Positions 55,219-64,000 of a DNA stretch of 64,000 nt are shown here, piece after piece. Below the pieces are notes generated by a model, which was not told where the DNA came from, ran no database searches, and saw only the letters and a list, made by a program, of their open reading frames with translations. Source of the stretch: Nannobrachium achirus (lineage: Eukaryota; Chordata; Actinopteri; Myctophiformes; Myctophidae); assembly GCA_963921795.1 (NCBI GenBank), contig OY997659.1, positions 52,014,995 through 52,078,994 of the forward strand. The letters run 5' to 3'. The translations under genes were made by a program, and so were the position numbers. Each line of letters starts with the position of its first letter. Positions within the stretch are counted from its first letter, which is position 1.

Positions 55219-56556
55219 ATGAACTCATTTAAGATGAGATGTTTGAAGGTGTTGCTGGTTCTTTGCTTTCTACAGAGCACTGCATGTCAGCTCAGAGACC
55301 CGCTGAACCAACACATCTGCCATCATGAAGGCCTGTCATATGACAGAGAGGCCCTGCAGAAGACAGCAGCATCTGAAGACGGCGTCCTGATGCTGAACTT
55401 CAAGGCTTATGGAAGGATCTTTAACTTGAAGATGAAGAGGGACAACAGCCTGTTGTCTCCACACCTCATGCTGGAGGCGCCCAATGCCAGCGCTCACATT
55501 TACACCGTAGAGGCCTTGGGTGAGAATGGCACCGTAACCCATGGCACTGTGATCGATGGCCGCTTCGAGGGCCTGATCCACACGGGTCAAGGCACATACC
55601 ATGTGGAACGTTCTGAGACCTACTTCAATGTGAGTGTTCCCCATCACTCTGTCATCTTTCATGAGAAGGACACCAGCTATCCTCATAGTGGCTCCCAGGA
55701 GGGTGGCTGTGCTGACCACTCACTCTCTGTGGAGGAGACGGCGTCCCAGCCATCAGACCCGATTAAAACAAGGTGGTGCGGCATGTACCTCCAGGCTGAC
55801 CACCTCTACTTGAGGAAACACAAGACAGAGGAGCAGGTCGCGAAAATGCTAAACGAAAACATGAAGTTCCTCAACAAAGTGTTTGACAGGGTCACTTTTG
55901 AGGAATTCCTGGGTGGATCAACGAAACTCCAATTTTATGTGAAAAAGATGACCATCTACGGAGATTCAAACAATGACTTCAAGGATGAGCGCATGAATGT
56001 AATGCAGGTTTTGGATGTCCTCTCAAAACAGAATCACGACGACTACTGCCTTTCCTATTTGTTCACCAGCAGAGTGGACAAGTGGACAGGGTCGATTGGC
56101 GAAGCTAGTCTTGGGCAGCCGGAGGTAGAGGCGGGAATCTGCGCAAAGAACTCGATGTCGTATCCAAATGGCCCAACCCGACCCCCATGTAAAGAACTTT
56201 GGTCTAAGAACACAGGCGTTGTTACTGACCTAGACAAATATGGTCAAAATATCAGACCTATAACCACACATATCAACTTTGCCCATAATATTGGACACAG
56301 CCTTGGCTCCCCACATGACGATGTGGTACATGACGTCTGCAACAAGCTTGGCAAACACAATGACGAATGCAATAAGGTGAAGGCTGACTCATTCATTATG
56401 TATTATGGAAACACACCAGGGAACCGGCCAAACAACATCTTGTACTCACCATGCAGCAAGTGCAGCATGTATACTGTGCTAAACGGCTCTAGGTTAGCAA
56501 CTGGCGAATTAGGAGAAAGACCAAGAAGATGCTTAAGCTTCAATAAACCTCGTTAA
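55219..56556 (+). CDS. secreted ADAM10-like pseudoprotease, array copy 7
   Basis: Intact, 445 codons, same protein as copies 2, 5 and 6. The unit length (3856 bp) equals that of unit 6. Confidence 0.88.
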   Translation: MNSFKMRCLKVLLVLCFLQSTACQLRDPLNQHICHHEGLSYDREALQKTAASEDGVLMLNFKAYGRIFNLKMKRDNSLLSPHLMLEAPNASAHIYTVEALGENGTVTHGTVIDGRFEGLIHTGQGTYHVERSETYFNVSVPHHSVIFHEKDTSYPHSGSQEGGCADHSLSVEETASQPSDPIKTRWCGMYLQADHLYLRKHKTEEQVAKMLNENMKFLNKVFDRVTFEEFLGGSTKLQFYVKKMTIYGDSNNDFKDERMNVMQVLDVLSKQNHDDYCLSYLFTSRVDKWTGSIGEASLGQPEVEAGICAKNSMSYPNGPTRPPCKELWSKNTGVVTDLDKYGQNIRPITTHINFAHNIGHSLGSPHDDVVHDVCNKLGKHNDECNKVKADSFIMYYGNTPGNRPNNILYSPCSKCSMYTVLNGSRLATGELGERPRRCLSFNKPR

Positions 56557-59074
56557 ATACCTCTGTTAGTATTCTTTAAAACTAATAGAGATGAGACGGT
56601 TGTGTGTCCTTTTGGTAGCTTTATTGACATCCACTCCACCTCTCCTGAGTGAAATGTCTGGAGCTGGAGTCTGGTGCAACGCACAGGTCCTGGACCTGGT
56701 GAGACGTAGGAGGGGCCCGGACAGGAGTCAATCCACAGAGCCTGGTCCTTCCTTGCGCCAGATTTCCTCTCCCAGCCTCGGCAGAGTAGTTCCAGAGTGG
56801 TGGAGTGAGTGGCCCTGTCTTTCCCTAATAGGACTGAGAGAGAGAGAGAGAAGTATAGAGCTAAGACTTAGCCACCGCTCACTTCAAACTTGCTTTGATT
56901 TTTTTTTTCAAAATGAAAATGCATTTCAACACGTGAGTTGTGTCATTAAATCAGATCTGTCTTTCACTCACTGTTTGACTGCAATGCATGCATGCAAGAT
57001 GCACTGCATGGCTGCCCTGCCTCCCCCCCCCCCCCCTCCCTCTTGACTTGCCTTCACCAATAGCGTTGTCAGGTCACTGGTGCATCAGGCTTGTGCCACT
57101 TGTTTTTTTTTGTGCCGATATAAAGTATAATTAAAGCAAGACGGAGGCACGCCGTCTCAGGTGATCTTGAGCACCGTGGGACACCGCTGAGTGAGCGGCA
57201 GCGACCGAGTGGCCGTGTCGAGCGGTGCGAAAGTTGCATGATGAGCCGACTCAGACAGATGGTGACTCTTAGTTGGAGAGACAGCCGCTGGCCGCCGCGT
57301 CCACGTCCAGTGTGGGAAGCCTATTGCCCATCGGCCCCCACAGTTGCGCTCAGGGTCATTGGGAAAACGGCGGTCGCTTCACTGACATGCATTTTATCGC
57401 ACTTCCGGTGCGAGTTCTGGCACCCATGGTGAGCTTCATAGCCAGACATGATGCATGCCCGGTGGTCACGTGTTTCAATTCCTTCCTTATCTTCCTTGGA
57501 TGTGAGGCCAAAAAGGTGCCCTCAGGATATCACGTTATCATGAGCTCAAGGCCTGGAGGCCACTGTTGACCTTGGCTTGGAGCAAGCCCTCAGGTATTTC
57601 AAGACACTTCCCTCTCCATAGCTCTGTTTGTGCGTGTGCGCGCGCGCGTGAGAGAGAGATGTCTGTCTATGCAAAGCCGTGCCGTGCGCGACATACATTT
57701 GTTGAGCGTGACACACACACACACACGAGTCGTGCGCATGCGCGCATGTTAGGGGGAACATGAATAGGGGCAACGGTGCCATGTATTATAGGCCTACACA
57801 ATAATGTTGTCTACAAAAAGCAACCTCATGGTGGCGCTAGAAGAGGGGCATGTGAGAAATCAGGGGCTGTGGTTTGCCAGCCAAACTTTAGTGAATCTGT
57901 GAATCTTAGAATCTATGTGTTCTAGAGTTATGAAATCTGTGTTCTGGATGTATACATTCTGTGTTCTAGATCTATACTTTCTAAGTGCTTTAGTTCTATA
58001 TTTTTATGAATTCTGAATGAAAGATTTTGTCTGGAGGGCCAAATTGTCATGTGAAGCTTGACCAATCCTCAATTCTGTATGCACAGGACATGTACGGGAC
58101 ATGTACGGGACATACAAAGCCACACCTTGGAAGCGGCTTTCAAATAACTGTACTCTGTCGAGGTACCAACTTTGCATCTTGTGCACAAGTTGAGATGTGC
58201 CGTTTCAACTCCTCAATATTCACTGCTATTTGGAACTAAATATTTTGAGATGGGGGTCCGTGGCCAAATAAATATCATTTTGGGGGTCCTTCACATGAAA
58301 AGGTTTGAGAACCACTGACATAGTAGTCTCTCGAGAACAGACTAACTGAGCTCCAGTTAAGTGAAAAGGACCTTTTCTTTGACGATGGCTGGCCAGATTG
58401 CTGACATAGAAACATAGTTTTTTCCCAAAAAATCTTAGAAGGATTCAAAAGACACTTATAGAATCGGGTCAAAATTCAAATGTTCACGATTTTTCAAAAA
58501 TAGCAGATCTACAAGCTCTTTCAAAAATAGCAGATCTACAAGCGTGAGCTTGTATATCTGCTATTTTTTCAATATTTAAAGCATAAAATATTGCGTTATA
58601 ATGTGTTCAGGCCTAAATGGTTTTAAAGATTCCTCACAGACACTTCATGACTTCATGAGTGAACTACTAGCACTCCCCAGTGAACTCAATAAAGATGCAG
58701 GATGGACTGGAATCACACAATTGACTCACTGCTTATTAGTGTAGCATCGTTTTGTATTCTAGCACCGCTCCTTCAATGAAATTAATGTACTGCCTATTTC
58801 TTCATCTGAGGTCACAAAAACTGCGTCAGCAATGAGCTTACGTCATCGATCAATGAGCTTACATCATCGATCAATGAGCTTATGTCATCGATCAATGAGC
58901 TTACGCCATCGGCCCGTAGTTTAAAAAGAGATGCCTTTCAACGTTAGTCTCTGTGCCGTTAAAGCTTGTATCGTTACTTTTGGTTAATTAGTATTCAGTT
59001 TCATCACTTGTAACTTCAAGAGCAGATCAAAGCACATTCAGCTGAATCAAACTCTCAGTTTGATTCAGCTGAAA

Positions 59075-60383
59075 ATGAACTCATTTAAGATGAGATGTTT
59101 GAAGGTGTTGCTGGTTCTTTGCTTTCTACAGAGCACTGCATGTCAGCTCAGAGACCCGCTGAACCAACACATCTGCCATCATGAAGGCCTGTCATATGAC
59201 AGAGAGGCCCTGCAGAAGACAGCAGCATCTGAAGACGGCGTCCTGATGCTGAACTTCAAGGCTTATGGAAGGATCTTTAACTTGAAGATGAAGAGGGACA
59301 ACAGCCTGTTGTCTCCACACCTCATGCTGGAGGCGCCCAATGCCAGCGCTCACATTTACACCGTAGAGGCCTTGGGTGAGAATGGCACCGTAACCCATGG
59401 CACTGTGATCGATGGCCGCTTCGAGGGCCTGATCCACACGGGTCAAGGCACATACCATGTGGAACGTTCTGAGACCTACTTCAATGTGAGTGTTCCCCAT
59501 CACTCTGTCATCTTTCATGAGAAGGACACCAGCTATCCTCATAGTGGCTCCCAGGAGGGTGGCTGTGCTGACCACTCACTCTCTGTGGAGGAGACGGCGT
59601 CCCAGCCATCAGACCCGATTAAAACAAGGTGGTGCGGCATGTACCTCCAGGCTGACCACCTCTACTTGAGGAAACACAAGACAGAGGAGCAGGTCGCGAA
59701 AATGCTAAACGAAAACATGAAGTTCCTCAACAAAGTGTTTGACAGGGTCACTTTTGAGGAATTCCTGGGTGGATCAACGAAACTCCAATTTTATGTGAAA
59801 AAGATGACCATCTACGGAGATTCAAACAATGACTTCAAGGATGAGCGCATGAATGTAATGCAGGTTTTGGATGTCCTCTCAAAACAGAATCACGACGACT
59901 ACTGCCTTTCCTATTTGTTCACCAGCAGAGTGGACAAGTGGACAGGGTCGATTGGCGAAGCTAGTCTTGGGCAGCCGGAGGTAGAGGCGGGAATCTGCGC
60001 AAAGAACTCGATGTCGTATCCAAATGGCCCAACCCGACCCCCACGTTGTTACTGACCTAGACAAATATGGTCAAAATATCAGACCTATAACCACACATAT
60101 CAACTTTGCCCATAATATTGGACACAGCCTTGGCTCCCCACATGACGATGTGGTACATGACGTCTGCAACAAGCTTGGCAAACACAATGACGAATGCAAT
60201 AAGGTGAAGGCTGACTCATTCATTATGTATTATGGAAACACACCAGGGAACCGGCCAAACAACATCTTGTACTCACCATGCAGCAAGTGCAGCATGTATA
60301 CTGTGCTAAACGGCTCTAGGTTAGCAACTGGCGAATTAGGAGAAAGACCAAGAAGATGCTTAAGCTTCAATAAACCTCGTTAA
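59075..60383 (+). pseudogene. ADAM10-like array copy 8, frameshifted by a 29-bp deletion
   Basis: Twenty-nine bases are missing at the 60043/60044 junction, after NGPTRPP. The frame shifts, adds RCY and stops at 60053-60055, giving 326 residues without the zinc-motif helix. The remaining protease sequence (VVTDLDKYGQ through HNIGH to SFNKPR) continues in another frame to 60383. This unit also has a rearranged hairpin element at 58496-58570. Confidence 0.85.
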
Positions 60384-62900
60384 ATACCTCTGTTAGTATT
60401 CTTTAAAACTAATAGAGATGAGACGGTTGTGTGTCCTTTTGGTAGCTTTATTGACATCCACTCCACCTCTCCTGAGTGAAATGTCTGGAGCTGGAGTCTG
60501 GTGCAACGCACAGGTCCTGGACCTGGTGAGACGTAGGAGGGGCCCGGACAGGAGTCAATCCACAGAGCCTGGTCCTTCCTTGCGCCAGATTTCCTCTCCC
60601 AGCCTCGGCAGAGTAGTTCCAGAGTGGTGGAGTGAGTGGCCCTGTCTTTCCCTAATAGGACTGAGAGAGAGAGAGAGAAGTATAGAGCTAAGACTTAGCC
60701 ACCGCTCACTTCAAACTTGCTTTGATTTTTTTTTTCAAAATGAAAATGCATTTCAACACGTGAGTTGTGTCATTAAATCAGATCTGTCTTTCACTCACTG
60801 TTTGACTGCAATGCATGCATGCAAGATGCACTGCATGGCTGCCCTGCCTCCCCCCCCCCCCCTCCCTCTTGACTTGCCTTCACCAATAGCGTTGTCAGGT
60901 CACTGGTGCATCAGGCTTGTGCCACTTGTTTTTTTTTGTGCCGATATAAAGTATAATTAAAGCAAGACGGAGGCACGCCGTCTCAGGTGATCTTGAGCAC
61001 CGTGGGACACCGCTGAGTGAGCGGCAGCGACCGAGTGGCCGTGTCGAGCGGTGCGAAAGTTGCATGATGAGCCGACTCAGACAGATGGTGACTCTTAGTT
61101 GGAGAGACAGCCGCTGGCCGCCGCGTCCACGTCCAGTGTGGGAAGCCTATTGCCCATCGGCCCCCACAGTTGCGCTCAGGGTCATTGGGAAAACGGCGGT
61201 CGCTTCACTGACATGCATTTTATCGCACTTCCGGTGCGAGTTCTGGCACCCATGGTGAGCTTCATAGCCAGACATGATGCATGCCCGGTGGTCACGTGTT
61301 TCAATTCCTTCCTTATCTTCCTTGGATGTGAGGCCAAAAAGGTGCCCTCAGGATATCACGTTATCATGAGCTCAAGGCCTGGAGGCCACTGTTGACCTTG
61401 GCTTGGAGCAAGCCCTCAGGTATTTCAAGACACTTCCCTCTCCATAGCTCTGTTTGTGCGTGTGCGCGCGCGCGTGAGAGAGAGATGTCTGTCTATGCAA
61501 AGCCGTGCCGTGCGCGACATACATTTGTTGAGCGTGACACACACACACACACGAGTCGTGCGCATGCGCGCATGTTAGGGGGAACATGAATAGGGGCAAC
61601 GGTGCCATGTATTATAGGCCTACACAATAATGTTGTCTACAAAAAGCAACCTCATGGTGGCGCTAGAAGAGGGGCATGTGAGAAATCAGGGGCTGTGGTT
61701 TGCCAGCCAAACTTTAGTGAATCTGTGAATCTTAGAATCTATGTGTTCTAGAGTTATGAAATCTGTGTTCTGGATGTATACATTCTGTGTTCTAGATCTA
61801 TACTTTCTAAGTGCTTTAGTTCTATATTTTTATGAATTCTGAATGAAAGATTTTGTCTGGAGGGCCAAATTGTCATGTGAAGCTTGACCAATCCTCAATT
61901 CTGTATGCACAGGACATGTACGGGACATGTACGGGACATACAAAGCCACACCTTGGAAGCGGCTTTCAAATAACTGTACTCTGTCGAGGTACCAACTTTG
62001 CATCTTGTGCACAAGTTGAGATGTGCCGTTTCAACTCCTCAATATTCACTGCTATTTGGAACTAAATATTTTGAGATGGGGGTCCGTGGCCAAATAAATA
62101 TCATTTTGGGGGTCCTTCACATGAAAAGGTTTGAGAACCACTGACATAGTAGTCTCTCGAGAACAGACTAACTGAGCTCCAGTTAAGTGAAAAGGACCTT
62201 TTCTTTGACGATGGCTGGCCAGATTGCTGACATAGAAACATAGTTTTTTCCCAAAAAATCTTAGAAGGATTCAAAAGACACTTATAGAATCGGGTCAAAA
62301 TTCAAATGTTCACGATTTTTCAAAAATAGCAGATCTACAAGCTCGCAGCGCGGCACTCAGTGCCGCGCTGTGAGCTTGTATATCTGCTATTTTTTCAATA
62401 TTTAAAGCATAAAATATTGCGTTATAATGTGTTCAGGCCTAAATGGTTTTAAAGATTCCTCACAGACACTTCATGACTTCATGAGTGAACTACTAGCACT
62501 CCCCAGTGAACTCAATAAAGATGCAGGATGGACTGGAATCACACAATTGACTCACTGCTTATTAGTGTAGCATCGTTTTGTATTCTAGCACCGCTCCTTC
62601 AATGAAATTAATGTACTGCCTATTTCTTCATCTGAGGTCACAAAAACTGCGTCAGCAATGAGCTTACGTCATCGATCAATGAGCTTACATCATCGATCAA
62701 TGAGCTTATGTCATCGATCAATGAGCTTACGCCATCGGCCCGTAGTTTAAAAAGAGATGCCTTTCAACGTTAGTCTCTGTGCCGTTAAAGCTTGTATCGT
62801 TACTTTTGGTTAATTAGTATTCAGTTTCATCACTTGTAACTTCAAGAGCAGATCAAAGCACATTCAGCTGAATCAAACTCTCAGTTTGATTCAGCTGAAA

Positions 62901-64000
62901 ATGAACTCATTTAAGATGAGATGTTTGAAGGTGTTGCTGGTTCTTTGCTTTCTACAGAGCACTGCATGTCAGCTCAGAGACCCGCTGAACCAACACATCT
63001 GCCATCATGAAGGCCTGTCATATGACAGAGAGGCCCTGCAGAAGACAGCAGCATCTGAAGACGGCGTCCTGATGCTGAACTTCAAGGCTTATGGAAGGAT
63101 CTTTAACTTGAAGATGAAGAGGGACAACAGCCTGTTGTCTCCACACCTCATGCTGGAGGCGCCCAATGCCAGCGCTCACATTTACACCGTAGAAGCCTTG
63201 GGTGAGAATGGCACCGTAACCCATGGCACTGTGATCGATGGCCGCTTCGAGGGCCTGATCCACACGGGTCAAGGCACATACCATGTGGAACGTTCTGAGA
63301 CCTACTTCAATGTGAGTGTTCCCCATCACTCTGTCATCTTTCATGAGAAGGACACCAGCTATCCTCATAGTGGCTCCCAGGAGGGTGGCTGTGCTGACCA
63401 CTCACTCTCTGTGGAGGAGACGGCGTCCCAGCCATCAGACCCGATTAAAACAAGGTGGTGCGGCATGTACCTCCAGGCTGACCACCTCTACTTGAGGAAA
63501 CACAAGACAGAGGAGCAGGTCGCGAAAATGCTAAACGAAAACATGAAGTTCCTCAACAAAGTGTTTGACAGGGTCACTTTTGAGGAATTCCTGGGTGGAT
63601 CAACGAAACTCCAATTTTATGTGAAAAAGATGACCATCTACGGAGATTCAAACAATGACTTCAAGGATGAGCGCATGAATGTAATGCAGGTTTTGGATGT
63701 CCTCTCAAAACAGAATCACGACGACTACTGCCTTTCCTATTTGTTCACCAGCAGAGTGGACAAGTGGACAGGGTCGATTGGCGAAGCTAGTCTTGGGCAG
63801 CCGGAGGTAGAGGCGGGAATCTGCGCAAAGAACTCGATGTCGTATCCAAATGGCCCAACCCGACCCCCATGTAAAGAACTTTGGTCTAAGAACACAGGCG
63901 TTGTTACTGACCTAGACAAATATGGTCAAAATATCAGACCTATAACCACACATATCAACTTTGCCCATAATATTGGACACAGCCTTGGCTCCCCACATGA
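62901..64000 (+). CDS. secreted ADAM10-like pseudoprotease, array copy 9 (cut by window end)
   Basis: The frame is open from the ATG at 62901 to the window end, in the codon for Asp of HNIGHSLGSPHD. The translated part equals copy 2; one silent change (GAG to GAA in EALGENG) distinguishes it. The array continues beyond the window. Confidence 0.87.
   Translation, partial: MNSFKMRCLKVLLVLCFLQSTACQLRDPLNQHICHHEGLSYDREALQKTAASEDGVLMLNFKAYGRIFNLKMKRDNSLLSPHLMLEAPNASAHIYTVEALGENGTVTHGTVIDGRFEGLIHTGQGTYHVERSETYFNVSVPHHSVIFHEKDTSYPHSGSQEGGCADHSLSVEETASQPSDPIKTRWCGMYLQADHLYLRKHKTEEQVAKMLNENMKFLNKVFDRVTFEEFLGGSTKLQFYVKKMTIYGDSNNDFKDERMNVMQVLDVLSKQNHDDYCLSYLFTSRVDKWTGSIGEASLGQPEVEAGICAKNSMSYPNGPTRPPCKELWSKNTGVVTDLDKYGQNIRPITTHINFAHNIGHSLGSPH

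Larger units (their letters stand above)
30371..64000 (+). repeat. head-to-tail array of an ADAM10-like gene unit, 8 full copies and 1 partial
   Basis: Units start at GTGTGGGAAGCCTATTGCC at 30371, 34212, 38065, 41918, 45769, 49598, 53454, 57310 and 61136. Lengths are 3841, 3853, 3853, 3851, 3829, 3856, 3856 and 3826 bp. Every length difference is explained by a visible indel: 12 bp in the unit 1 CDS; -11, +6 and +3 in unit 4; a 27-bp loss at 49432 in unit 5; 29 bp in the unit 8 CDS; and poly-C length. Units otherwise differ by only a few substitutions. Outside the gene each unit holds a CA tract, a MITE fragment, a hairpin element and the promoter. Confidence 0.98.

Noticed and set aside
30371..64000. 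Assembly duplication as the sole explanation of the array
   Set aside because: Each unit carries private indels and substitutions whose sizes account exactly for unit lengths, so the copies are distinct. Exact copy number still needs long-read confirmation.
30371..64000. Active metalloproteinase gene cluster
   Set aside because: The HExxH glutamate is Asn in every copy that reaches the motif, so an active-protease label would be misleading.

Overview
This window is vertebrate nuclear DNA, almost certainly from a teleost fish. The single conventional gene is split into 12 coding exons with GT-AG introns. The intergenic DNA is a dense mosaic of tRNA-derived SINEs, hAT-type MITEs with 8-bp target duplications, (CA)n/(GT)n tracts and minisatellites. 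Nothing looks prokaryotic. Frequent GTAGGCCTAC-like words would fit a clupeiform or similar fish, but that is only an impression.

Layout. 1-8640 is transposon mosaic with no gene found. 8640-26813 carries gmppa (GDP-mannose pyrophosphorylase alpha subunit) on the plus strand. Its 12 exons join into a clean 1,269-nt reading frame of 422 codons plus stop. Many of its introns and splice borders have been reshaped by repeats: an hAT element sits exactly on the exon 6 acceptor, the exon 10 donor has been amplified into a 16-copy minisatellite, and the exon 4 acceptor is present in triplicate. 26814-30370 holds the gmppa 3' region, a 636-bp foldback element, a decayed second copy of the gmppa terminal exon and 3' flank, and more repeats.

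30371-64000 is a head-to-tail array of a roughly 3.85-kb unit: eight complete copies and a ninth cut by the window end. Each unit carries one intronless gene for a secreted protein of about 445 residues. It is clearly derived from ADAM10 (signal peptide, prodomain, metalloprotease domain, then stop). In every copy that reaches the motif, the zinc-binding sequence reads HNIGHSLGSPHD: the three zinc-binding histidines remain but the catalytic glutamate is asparagine. The furin site is also missing. I read this as a recently amplified family of secreted ADAM10-derived pseudoproteases born by retroposition. Each copy has the same compact promoter (four 21-bp CRE-like repeats plus a TATA-like box), a perfect 16-bp hairpin abutting the start codon and a poly(A) signal embedded in the last codons. 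Copies 2, 5, 6 and 7 encode the same protein, copies 1 and 3 are intact variants, copy 4 is stopped exactly after the prodomain, copy 8 is frameshifted, and copy 9 runs off the window.

A dispersed palindrome (core GCAGATCTACAAGCTC ... GAGCTTGTAGATCTGC) recurs more than a dozen times in the left half and once in each array unit. It is the most characteristic repeat of the locus and I could not assign it to a known family. No relationship between gmppa and the ADAM10-like array is evident beyond adjacency.
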